NCBI GenBank assembly: GCA_937976375.1
Contig: CALJRU010000061.1
Location: forward strand, 1-64,000
Length of the DNA stretch: 64,000 nucleotides
Origin: an uncultured Peptococcaceae bacterium
GTDB taxonomy: Bacteria; Bacillota; Peptococcia; Peptococcales; Peptococcaceae
Direction: 5' to 3'
Under the pieces are notes generated by a model, which saw only the letters and a list, made by a program, of their open reading frames with translations, did not search any database and was not told the origin of the DNA. Position 1 is the first letter of the stretch, and each line of letters starts with the position of its first letter. A program made the translations under genes and the position numbers. Positions 27,639 to 34,851 of the stretch are shown here, one piece after another.

Positions 27639-28334
27639 ATGAATGAACACATTCTCATTGTTGACGACGAAACAGAATTGGCCGAACTGCTCGCAGTGTA
27701 TCTGCGCAACGGCGGCTTTCGCGTCACGCTCTGCGGCGACGGCGCCTGCGCACTGCGCTGCGTCAAACAGGAACACGTTGATCTGGCCATTCTCGACGTG
27801 ATGCTGCCAGATATGAGCGGCTTTGAGATCTGCCGCACAATTCGCCAGCAGCATTTTTTCCCGATTATCATGCTCACTGCCAAAATTGATGACAACGACA
27901 AAATTTTCGGTCTCACGCTCGGCGCCGACGACTACATCACCAAGCCGTTCAATCCACTGGAGGTGGTGGCTCGCGTGCGCACGCAGCTGCGCCGTGCCAG
28001 CCAATACAACAGCGCCGCCAGCGGTGAAGCGGTCGAAGAAATTGACATCCGCGGCCTGGTCATCAACAAAACCACCCATCGCTGCACGCTGTATGCGGAA
28101 TCCATCAATCTCACGCCGCTGGAATTTGACATTCTCTGGTATCTCGCCTCGCACCGCGGGCGGGTGGTGCCATCGGAAGAATTGTTTGAAGCGGTGTGGC
28201 AGGAAAAATATCTCAAAAACAGCAGCAACACCGTCATGGCGCACATCGGCCGCCTGCGCGATAAGCTGCACGAACCGGCTAAAAATCCGAAATTCATCAA
28301 AACCGTCTGGGGGATCGGCTATGAAATTGAGTAA
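27639..28334 (+). CDS. VanR-like response regulator
   Basis: A 231-residue OmpR-family regulator that strongly resembles VanR. The receiver has IVDDETELAELL, phospho-acceptor in AILDVMLPDMSG, PIIMLTAK and GADDYITKPFNPLEVVARV; the winged-helix domain ends KTVWGIGYEIE. The VanR features are a segment matching DLAILDVMLP and IMLTAKIDDNDKIFGLTLGADDY. The ribosome site GAGGGGG is 7 bases upstream of the ATG. The kinase starts 14 bases before this gene ends. Perfect tandem VanR-type boxes lie downstream of the kinase, which supports the identification. Confidence 0.9.
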   Translation: MNEHILIVDDETELAELLAVYLRNGGFRVTLCGDGACALRCVKQEHVDLAILDVMLPDMSGFEICRTIRQQHFFPIIMLTAKIDDNDKIFGLTLGADDYITKPFNPLEVVARVRTQLRRASQYNSAASGEAVEEIDIRGLVINKTTHRCTLYAESINLTPLEFDILWYLASHRGRVVPSEELFEAVWQEKYLKNSSNTVMAHIGRLRDKLHEPAKNPKFIKTVWGIGYEIE

Positions 28335-29412
28335 GCAGAGTTACCTCACCGGCACACTGTTTCGCCGCTATGTGCTGCAATGCATGGCTTGGGCCGCCGT
28401 GCTCATTGTCATCGGCGCAAGCATCGATTTTACCGTGAAAATATCGCCTGCCTATTACGGTGGCGATCTTTATTGTTCCTATCGCACGCTCTACACAGGC
28501 TGCCTCTGCTTTGCCGTCTGGGCAGCGATTGTGCTCATTCTCACCTATCGTCTGCTGCGCCGCGCCAGCGGTTACATCGACGAGGTGCAGATGGCGGCCA
28601 GCCAGCTTGTCGACGACAGCGACGATATCATCGTGCTCTCGCCGGAGCTGAACGAAATCGCCGACAGCCTCAACCATCTCAAGCGCGAGTCGCTGCACAA
28701 CGCCCAGGCGGCACGCAGCGCAGAACAGCGCAAGAACGACCTCATCATGTACCTAGCCCACGATCTGAAGACACCGCTGTCTTCGGTCATCGGTTATCTG
28801 ACGCTGCTGCGCGACGAACCAGACGTCGACGAAGCGACACGCACCCGCTACCTGACCACGACACTGCGCAAGGCGGAGCGGCTGGACACGCTCATCAACG
28901 AATTTTTTGAAATCACCCGCTTTAATCTCTCCAAAGTGCCGCTGCAATACCATGCCATCGATCTGACGCGATTGTTGGAACAGCTCGTATTCGAAGCGCA
29001 GCCGCTTCTTGACAGCAAAAACCTGCACTGTCAGCTAAACACGCCGGAATCGCTGCCACTGCGCTGTGACCCCGACAAAATGCAGCGCGTATTCGACAAT
29101 CTGCTGCGCAACGCCATTCTCTACAGCTATGCAGACAGCACCATTCAGATCACCGTGACCCGCAAGCAGGAACATGCCATCATCTGCGTGCTGAACCACG
29201 GTGACACCATTCCTGCAGAAAATCTGGCCCGTCTGTTTGAACAGTTTTTCCGTCTCGACAGCGCCCGCAGCAGCAGCGGCGGTGCTGGGCTTGGTCTCGC
29301 CATCGCTAAAGAAATCACGCTGCAGCATGGCGGCGACATTTCTGCCGCCAGCGACAATGACACCATCCGCTTCACGGTCACACTGCCGCTCAACCAGCCT
29401 TCTTTATCGTAA
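28321..29412 (+). CDS. VanS-like sensor histidine kinase
   Basis: A 363-residue kinase with two membrane helices (about 15-40 and 60-80) flanking a short extracellular loop of about 20 residues, an HAMP-like segment, H-box LIMYLAHDLKTPLSSVIGYL, N-box QRVFDNLLRNAILYS and a G-box SSGGAGLGLAIAKEITLQHGG. The short extracellular loop and the H-box context match VanS of the VanA/VanG-type systems rather than long-loop kinases. It overlaps the regulator by 14 bases. Its stop codon lies inside the first of two VanR-type boxes. Confidence 0.9.
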   Translation: MKLSKQSYLTGTLFRRYVLQCMAWAAVLIVIGASIDFTVKISPAYYGGDLYCSYRTLYTGCLCFAVWAAIVLILTYRLLRRASGYIDEVQMAASQLVDDSDDIIVLSPELNEIADSLNHLKRESLHNAQAARSAEQRKNDLIMYLAHDLKTPLSSVIGYLTLLRDEPDVDEATRTRYLTTTLRKAERLDTLINEFFEITRFNLSKVPLQYHAIDLTRLLEQLVFEAQPLLDSKNLHCQLNTPESLPLRCDPDKMQRVFDNLLRNAILYSYADSTIQITVTRKQEHAIICVLNHGDTIPAENLARLFEQFFRLDSARSSSGGAGLGLAIAKEITLQHGGDISAASDNDTIRFTVTLPLNQPSLS

Positions 29413-29429
29413 GAAAATCGTAAGAAATT
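29407..29429 (+). promoter_or_regulatory. Two tandem VanR-type boxes (candidate operator)
   Basis: TCGTAAGAAAAT (29407-29418) and TCGTAAGAAATT (29418-29429) share one base and start 11 bp apart, one helical turn. Both fit TCGTAnGAAAnT, the binding site described for enterococcal VanR as I recall it. The first overlaps the kinase stop codon. They lie upstream of the VanZ-like and VanY-like genes, the probable targets. No good -35 follows, as expected of an activator-dependent promoter. Confidence 0.7.
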
Positions 29430-29474
29430 GATCAGGAAATCGGTAGTTTTTCGTAGGCTGCTTTTAAAACATCC

Positions 29475-29523
29475 ATCGCTTTCATTTTGTAGAATAAACC
29501 TACAACGTGAAAGCGATTTTTTT
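29475..29523 (+). terminator. Strong intrinsic terminator or attenuator before the VanZ-like gene
   Basis: ATCGCTTTCA ... TGAAAGCGAT plus an inner TTGTAG / CTACAA stem is followed by seven T (29517-29523). It separates the kinase from the VanZ-like gene, so vanZ and vanY need readthrough or a promoter within 29430-29500. If transcription starts at a -10 near 29463 or 29490, the hairpin would lie at the extreme 5' end, so its role as attenuator is unresolved. Confidence 0.75.
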
Positions 29524-29543
29524 ATGAGAAAGGAGCCGCCGCC

Positions 29544-30212
29544 ATGTTCAATTTCAATCTTTCCAGCTTCTACAGCCTGGCTTGTGCGCTGCTGCCGTGT
29601 ATTGCGGTGCTGTTAGGACGACGCCGCGCTGGCACGCGCGTGCAGCGACTGTGGGTGCTTCTGTTCTGCCTCTATCTCTGGCAGGTGTACGACCTCACAG
29701 GCGTAGGCGGCGTGAGCGACATTCTCATGCAGCTGCGTATTTTTGACGATCTGAACATCCACAGCTTGAGCAGCCTGCTTGCAGCATTGCACGCGCCAAA
29801 CGGCCCGGATGTGTTCCGCAGCACGGTCAATCTCGTGCCGCAATTTCATCTCAGCGTCGGCTTTCTGCTCAACATTGCCATGCTTGTGCCCTTGGGCGTT
29901 CTTCTGCCCTTGCTCTGGCGAGACTGCCGCAGTCTCGTTCGCGTCGGCTGCGTAGGTGCCGCTTTTTCGTTGCTTATTGAAGGCTCGCAATTGCTCACCA
30001 ACCGCACCTGCGACATCAACGACCTGATCGCCAACACCCTAGGCACCATGCTTGGCTTTTGCTGCTGGTGGTTCTGCGCCCAGCTGTTCGGCAAATACCT
30101 GCATCAAACACCAGCTGGCATCAGAGAACCACTTCTGCTCATCGCCGCCAGCTTCAGCGGCATGTTCTTCTTCTACCATCCCTTCTGGTTCTACACGGCG
30201 CTGGGCATTTAG
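29544..30212 (+). CDS. VanZ-like membrane protein
   Basis: A 222-residue membrane protein with five or six hydrophobic segments. VanZ-family marks are NLVPQFHLSVGFLLNIAML (N..P), VPLGVLLPLLW, LLIEGSQLLTNRTCDINDLI (E..Q......R..DINDL) and ANTLGTMLGF. VanZ proteins confer low-level teicoplanin resistance by an unknown route; many VanZ-like proteins sit outside resistance clusters. The ATG follows AAAGGAG by 10 bases. It lies directly downstream of the VanR-type boxes and 51 bases upstream of a VanY-like gene. Confidence 0.85.
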   Translation: MFNFNLSSFYSLACALLPCIAVLLGRRRAGTRVQRLWVLLFCLYLWQVYDLTGVGGVSDILMQLRIFDDLNIHSLSSLLAALHAPNGPDVFRSTVNLVPQFHLSVGFLLNIAMLVPLGVLLPLLWRDCRSLVRVGCVGAAFSLLIEGSQLLTNRTCDINDLIANTLGTMLGFCCWWFCAQLFGKYLHQTPAGIREPLLLIAASFSGMFFFYHPFWFYTALGI

Positions 30213-30263
30213 CCGCCCACTTGCCACATTGTTTCCGCACATTCTTGGGAGGAGGCGTTTATT

Positions 30264-30938
30264 ATGATGATTCGTTTTTTTAAACGATGCTGTATTCTGA
30301 TCCTGTTCGTCGCAATAGTCCTGTCTGTCTTTGGCTGTTCATTTTCCAGACATGTCACCGTCCAGGCCCCTGTTTCAGCACCAGCCAACAGCACACCATC
30401 ACTGCCCTGGCAGCTCACACTGGTCAACCGTTGGAACGGCCTGCCGGAAAACCGTTCTTTCTGGCTAAAAACCACTGCCGATGGTGAACAGGTTGACAGC
30501 CGCATCGCCGGTGCGCTCAACGACATGCTCAGCGATGCCGAAGCCCAGGGATATGAGGTGCATCTGAACGCGGGTTTCCGCACCAGCGTTGAACAACAGG
30601 CGCTCTTTGACGACAAGGTCGCTGCATTTTATGCTGGCGGCTACGACGATGTCACCGACAGCGAGCTGGCTGGTCAGTGGGTCAGCCGTCCAGGCACGAG
30701 CGAGCATGAACTGGGACTCGCTGTCGACATTGGCACGGAAACGCCCGCGCTCTACGACTGGCTGCAAGACAACAGCTGGCGCTACGGCTTCATTCAGCGC
30801 TATCCAGAAAATAAAACGGCGCTTACTGGCGTTGCCCACGAACCCTGGCATTATCGTTATGTCGGCAAAGAAGCCGCTGCTGAGATGTATGCTCAAGGGC
30901 TCTGCCTGGAGGAGTACATTGCCCAATACAACGGCTGA
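30264..30938 (+). CDS. VanY-like D-alanyl-D-alanine carboxypeptidase (M15B)
   Basis: A 224-residue lipoprotein or membrane-anchored protein: a hydrophobic N terminus ending VFGCSFS (lipobox-like), then an M15B carboxypeptidase domain. Zinc ligands and catalytic acid appear as TSEHELGLAVDIG (His and Asp) and HEPWHYRYVG (His and the catalytic Glu). VanY removes the terminal D-Ala from wall precursors, reducing glycopeptide binding. The start ATG (first of two) is 8 bases after GGAGGAGG. It is probably transcribed with the VanZ-like gene under the VanR-type boxes. Confidence 0.88.
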   Translation: MMIRFFKRCCILILFVAIVLSVFGCSFSRHVTVQAPVSAPANSTPSLPWQLTLVNRWNGLPENRSFWLKTTADGEQVDSRIAGALNDMLSDAEAQGYEVHLNAGFRTSVEQQALFDDKVAAFYAGGYDDVTDSELAGQWVSRPGTSEHELGLAVDIGTETPALYDWLQDNSWRYGFIQRYPENKTALTGVAHEPWHYRYVGKEAAAEMYAQGLCLEEYIAQYNG

Positions 30939-30993
30939 TGGTACTTGCCAAGCGCTTCCGCAAACGGTATGATTGAGCAAAGGAGGTGTTCAC

Positions 30994-31653
30994 ATGCACC
31001 CACCCATCCACGAACTGACAGATTTACCGCTCTTTGCCGGCATTCGTGAAGAAGATCTGCCAAAGATGCTGGACTGTCTTGGCGCAACCACGCGCCGTTT
31101 CAAAAAAAATGAAATCATCATCCTCGAAGACGAAACCGTTCACACCATCGGCACGCCTCTCTCTGGTACGGTGCACATGGTCAAAGAAGACATCGACGGC
31201 GGCAAAACCCTGTTGATCAGCATCGGCGATGGCGAACTGTTCGGGGAAAGTTTTGCCTGCGGCAGCCAGCTTCACGCCCGAGTGAGTTTTGTGGCAGCCA
31301 CGCCCTGCACCATTCTCTTTCTGCCTTTCCACAAAGTGCTGCATTCCTGCACCTTATCCTGTGTCTTTCATCATCGGCTGATTGAAAACATGGTACGCCT
31401 CATCAGCGAAAAGAACCAGCGACTGATGGATAAGGCATCGATCGTTTCACAGAAAACTCTGCGCGAAAAAATCCTTGCCTATCTGCGCAACGAAGCCGAA
31501 CGCCAGGGCAGCCAGCGCTTTACAATTTCTCTCGGCCGAGTGGCGCTGGCCGATTATCTTTGCGCCGACCGCAGTGCGCTGACGCGCGAATTGTCGCTGA
31601 TGCGCAACGAAGGATTGATTGACTACGAAAAAAATACATTTATTTTACGCTGA
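30994..31653 (+). CDS. Crp/Fnr-family transcriptional regulator
   Basis: A 219-residue regulator: an N-terminal cyclic-nucleotide-binding-fold domain (about 15-130; ISIGDGELFGESFACGS) and a C-terminal HTH (about 150-215; GRVALADYLCADRSALTRELSLM). There is no N-terminal Fnr-type four-Cys cluster, so oxygen sensing through [4Fe-4S] is not supported. The ATG at 30994 follows AAAGGAGGTG by 5 bases; a TTG at 30973 is also open. It lies directly upstream of asrABC and probably controls it, but the effector is unknown. Confidence 0.85.
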   Translation: MHPPIHELTDLPLFAGIREEDLPKMLDCLGATTRRFKKNEIIILEDETVHTIGTPLSGTVHMVKEDIDGGKTLLISIGDGELFGESFACGSQLHARVSFVAATPCTILFLPFHKVLHSCTLSCVFHHRLIENMVRLISEKNQRLMDKASIVSQKTLREKILAYLRNEAERQGSQRFTISLGRVALADYLCADRSALTRELSLMRNEGLIDYEKNTFILR

Positions 31654-31695
31654 AACGTGGCGATGTTGCACAGGCAACATCGCCGCGTTTTTCTT
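31654..31695 (+). terminator. Terminator after the Crp/Fnr gene
   Basis: GGCGATGTTGC / GCAACATCGCC with an ACAG loop is flanked by further pairs (AACG / CGTT) and followed by TTTTTCTTTTG. It separates the regulator from asrA, so asrABC has its own promoter. Confidence 0.9.
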
Positions 31696-31696
31696 T

Positions 31697-31715
31697 TGTT
31701 ATGATGAAGCCATCA
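31697..31715 (+). promoter_or_regulatory. asrABC promoter with overlapping inverted repeat
   Basis: TGT followed by TATGAT (31700-31705) is an extended -10. Overlapping it, TGATG AAGC CATCA (31702-31715) forms an inverted repeat that could be an operator. No good -35 is visible because the upstream bases are the terminator T-run. Confidence 0.45.
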
Positions 31716-31744
31716 CATACCATCAACAACAGGAGGGATTCATC

Positions 31745-32770
31745 ATGGGCTATCATGTTCAGGAAAACGTTTTGAACGCGCTGCTCGCCGAATGGCAGCG
31801 TGATTCCATCATCTATGCCCCAAAGCGTTTCAAGGGCGGCGGCCGCTGCTCCGACACGGATGTCATCCGCTACGGCGAAGTGACAGCGGCCAGCGACATC
31901 GTTTTCGATGCACCATCGGCCTACTCATTTAAAGAAGTGCTGACACCGATCTCACAAACGCTCTTCTATTTCACAGAAGGCACCACCAGTGAAGCAGCGC
32001 CGCCAGAAAAAAGCGCCATCATTTTCATGCGCAGCTGCGATGTGCATGCTTTGACGCGTCTCGACGATATGTTTCTCCGCAACGGCGCGCCTGATTACTA
32101 CTACCAGCGGCTGCGCAGCAACATTAAGGTCGTGCTCATGGGCTGCAGCGAAAGTTTCCCCCATTGCTTCTGCGTCAGCATGGGTACCAACCGCACGACA
32201 GACTACGCCCTCAGTATCGACCGCCAGAGCGACGGCAGCTATCTGCTCGACTGCAAAGAATCCCTCTGGCGCACCCAACTTGTCACCCTAGGTGCACGAG
32301 TGAAGCCTGTTACCCCAGCTTATGTGAGCGACAACGCCATTCAAGTGACAATGCCTGCGCACCTCACCAGCGACGTCGCCGTAAGCAGCATCTGGAACGA
32401 CTATGACAGCCGCTGCATCGCCTGCGGCCGCTGTAACTTTGTCTGCCCAACCTGCACCTGCTTCACAATGCAGGACATTTTTTACAGTGACAACGGCAAG
32501 GTGGGCGAGCGCCGGCGCGTTTGGGCATCCTGCATGGTCGACGGCTTCACCGATGTTGCCGGCGGCGGCAGTTACCGCAAAGCCCACGGTCAGCGCATGC
32601 GCTTTAAGGTGCTGCACAAGGTGCTCCATCACAAAGAACGTTTTGGGCATCAGCTCTGTGTCGGCTGCGGCCGCTGCGACGCCATCTGCCCAGAATACAT
32701 TTCTTTTGCCCACTGTGTCAACAAGCTCGACGCTGCCATGACGGAGGTGACCAACGATGCCAAACAATGA
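31745..32770 (+). CDS. asrA: Anaerobic sulfite reductase subunit A
   Basis: A 341-residue iron-sulfur protein. Two [4Fe-4S] motifs are visible, CIACGRCNFVCPTC and CVGCGRCDAICPEY, plus the N-terminal AsrA domain with SAIIFMRSCDVHALTRLD. AsrA passes electrons from the AsrB flavoprotein to AsrC, which reduces sulfite to sulfide. The ATG at 31745 is 8 bases after CAGGAGGG. The gene overlaps asrB by 14 bases. Confidence 0.93.
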   Translation: MGYHVQENVLNALLAEWQRDSIIYAPKRFKGGGRCSDTDVIRYGEVTAASDIVFDAPSAYSFKEVLTPISQTLFYFTEGTTSEAAPPEKSAIIFMRSCDVHALTRLDDMFLRNGAPDYYYQRLRSNIKVVLMGCSESFPHCFCVSMGTNRTTDYALSIDRQSDGSYLLDCKESLWRTQLVTLGARVKPVTPAYVSDNAIQVTMPAHLTSDVAVSSIWNDYDSRCIACGRCNFVCPTCTCFTMQDIFYSDNGKVGERRRVWASCMVDGFTDVAGGGSYRKAHGQRMRFKVLHKVLHHKERFGHQLCVGCGRCDAICPEYISFAHCVNKLDAAMTEVTNDAKQ

Positions 32771-33551
32771 ATACCTGCCTTTCGCCTCGAAAATTCTCGA
32801 AGTGATTCCACACACTTCCATTGAATACACGTTTCGCATGGCCTATGACGGTGCCGTCACGCCCGGCCAGTTTTTTGAAGTGTCCCTGCCAAAATATGGC
32901 GAAGCACCGATCTCTGTCAGCGGCATTGGAGACGGCTTCATCGACCTGACCATCCGCCGTGTCGGCAAAGTCACCAATGAAGTCTTTGCCCACTATGTAG
33001 GCGACAGCCTGCTGTTGCGCGGTCCTTACGGCAACGGCTTTGATCTTGATGACTACCGCGGCAAAGACCTCATCGTCGTCGCCGGCGGCACGGGTTTATC
33101 GCCAGTGCGCGGCGTTATTGACCACTTCGCCATGCATCCGAAAGAACGCGGAACAATGACCCTGATCTGCGGCTTTAAAACACCGCAGGACATTCTGTTT
33201 CGCGATGATCTCAAGCGCTGGCAGCAGCACTTAGATCTGATTCTCACCGTTGACGACGCTACTGGCGACAGCACCATCCGCGAAGGGCTCGTCACCCAGT
33301 ACATTCCCGAGCTGACGTTGAACGACAGCGCCCATACCGCCGCCATCGTCGTCGGGCCGCCAGCCATGATGCGTTTCTCCGTGCAGGCGCTGCTGGCCAT
33401 CGGCCTGCCAGAAGAAAACATCTGGATCTCGCATGAGCGCAAAATGTGCTGCGGACTTGGCAAATGCGGTCACTGCCGCATCAACAGCACCTACGTCTGC
33501 CTCAACGGCCCGGTGTTCAACTTCAGCCAAGGCAAGCATCTCATCGACTAA
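32757..33551 (+). CDS. asrB: Anaerobic sulfite reductase subunit B
   Basis: A 264-residue ferredoxin-NADP reductase-like flavoprotein (FAD and NAD binding, as in PyrK/HdrB-type reductases). FAD-binding region RVGKVTNEVFAHYVG, NAD-binding VVAGGTGLSPVRGVI and the C-terminal [2Fe-2S] cluster MCCGLGKCGHCRI are visible. It takes electrons from NADH and passes them to AsrA. Its first 14 bases overlap the end of asrA. Confidence 0.95.
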   Translation: MPNNEYLPFASKILEVIPHTSIEYTFRMAYDGAVTPGQFFEVSLPKYGEAPISVSGIGDGFIDLTIRRVGKVTNEVFAHYVGDSLLLRGPYGNGFDLDDYRGKDLIVVAGGTGLSPVRGVIDHFAMHPKERGTMTLICGFKTPQDILFRDDLKRWQQHLDLILTVDDATGDSTIREGLVTQYIPELTLNDSAHTAAIVVGPPAMMRFSVQALLAIGLPEENIWISHERKMCCGLGKCGHCRINSTYVCLNGPVFNFSQGKHLID

Positions 33552-33563
33552 GGAGGCCTATTC

Positions 33564-34526
33564 ATGGATACGAATACCAAACTGCTCAAAAAGAACGCCT
33601 TTCGCGTGACCAAGCACCGTGGGCTCACTGCCTCCCGCGTGCGTGTGCCCGGCGGCCGCATGGATGCCAAATACCTCGACACCATCCGCCGCATCGCACA
33701 AACCTATGGCGACGGCACCGTGCATATCACCCTGCGCCAAGGCTTTGAAATACCCGGCATTCCCTTCGATAAAATGCCCGAAGTCAATGAGGCGCTGCAA
33801 CCGCTGATCGAAGGGCTGGGCATCAACCAGCCCGCTCCAGGCAGCGGTTACGCCGCCTCCGGCACCCGCAACATCAGTGCCTGCATCGGCAATCAGGTGT
33901 GCCCCTTTGCCTGCTACGACACCACCGCACTGGCGCGCCGCATTGAGCAGGCCATTTTTCCGAACGACCTCCATTTCAAAATTGCCCTCACCGGCTGCCC
34001 CAACGACTGCGCCAAGGTGCGACAGCACGACTTTGGCATCATTGGCATGACCGAGCCGCAATTTGCGTCGGAACGCTGCGTCAGCTGCGGTGCCTGCGTC
34101 AAAGCCTGCCAGAAAAAGTCCAGCGGCGCGCTCACCAGCCACAACTATCGGCCGCAGCGCGATCCACAGCGCTGCATTGGCTGCGGAGAATGTGTGCAGG
34201 CCTGCCCAAACTTAGCCTGGACACGCAGCGAAAACAAATATTTTCGGCTCACCCTCTTCGGCCGCAGCGGCAAGAAAAACCCGCGCCTCGGCGAAGATTT
34301 CATCAAGTGGGCAGACGCCGACAGCATCGTTAAAATCATCACCAATACCTACGACTACGTCAAAACCTATATCGATCCCAACGCCCCAGAAGGCAAAGAG
34401 CACATCGGCTACATCGTCGACCGCACCGGCTTTGAAGAATACAAGCGCTGGGCGCTCAAAGATGTCCACCTGCCAGCCATTGCCGAAATCAACGATACCA
34501 TCTACTGGAAAGGCGTCCACTATTGA
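33564..34526 (+). CDS. asrC: Anaerobic sulfite reductase subunit C, sirohaem catalytic subunit
   Basis: A 320-residue sirohaem/iron-sulfur catalytic subunit. The sirohaem-[4Fe-4S] Cys pairs are CIGNQVC (C-x5-C) and CPNDC (C-x3-C). An inserted ferredoxin domain carries CVSCGACVKAC and CIGCGECVQACP. It reduces sulfite to sulfide with six electrons, the last step of AsrABC. The start follows AAGGAGG by 8 bases and comes 12 bases after the asrB stop. A terminator lies 12 bases after its stop. Confidence 0.95.
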   Translation: MDTNTKLLKKNAFRVTKHRGLTASRVRVPGGRMDAKYLDTIRRIAQTYGDGTVHITLRQGFEIPGIPFDKMPEVNEALQPLIEGLGINQPAPGSGYAASGTRNISACIGNQVCPFACYDTTALARRIEQAIFPNDLHFKIALTGCPNDCAKVRQHDFGIIGMTEPQFASERCVSCGACVKACQKKSSGALTSHNYRPQRDPQRCIGCGECVQACPNLAWTRSENKYFRLTLFGRSGKKNPRLGEDFIKWADADSIVKIITNTYDYVKTYIDPNAPEGKEHIGYIVDRTGFEEYKRWALKDVHLPAIAEINDTIYWKGVHY

Positions 34527-34537
34527 TCGCTTCCCTT

Positions 34538-34567
34538 GCCGCACGCACCTCACCGTGCGGCATTTTT
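34538..34567 (+). terminator. Terminator of asrABC
   Basis: GCCGCAC / GTGCGGC with a 10-base loop is followed by ATTTTTG. It lies shortly after the asrC stop. Confidence 0.85.
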
Positions 34568-34573
34568 GCGCGC

Positions 34574-34672
34574 AAAAAAGGCCCGCCTGCCTTTGTGGAG
34601 AAAGCAGACGGGCAATTATAACACCGAGGGGTGGTGTTACCTAATAGGGAAGGGGGCCAGCGATTGGTGGCC
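34574..34672 (-). other. Hairpin cluster between asrC and the alkylsulfatase-like gene
   Basis: Within the 325-base gap there are, besides the asrC terminator, a 10-bp stem GCCCG.CTGC / GCAG.CGGGC (34577-34612) with a run of six T on the minus strand, a small AACACC / GGTGTT hairpin (34620-34638) and GGCCA / TGGCC (34655-34672). The first is a good minus-strand terminator, but lies about 240 bases after the alkylsulfatase-like gene. In 34673-34851 I see no gene. Confidence 0.5.
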
Positions 34673-34851
34673 AACGTTATGAGGTGTTTACTACATGTTT
34701 TATGATACGTTCTTTTCTTGAAAACCAGCTTAAATTGCTGTGAGGATTTGATGTCAGGACGGTTACATCCTTTTGTTTTCTAGCTTTACTTTTCCAATAA
34801 CCTACTGACGATGATCAGGCAACGATGCTTTCTCCGTTCAAAACGAGCACT

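Noticed and set aside
27639..30938. A complete vancomycin-resistance cluster
   Set aside because: vanH, a D-Ala-D-Lac or D-Ala-D-Ser ligase and vanX/vanXY are absent; only R, S, Z and Y-like genes are present.
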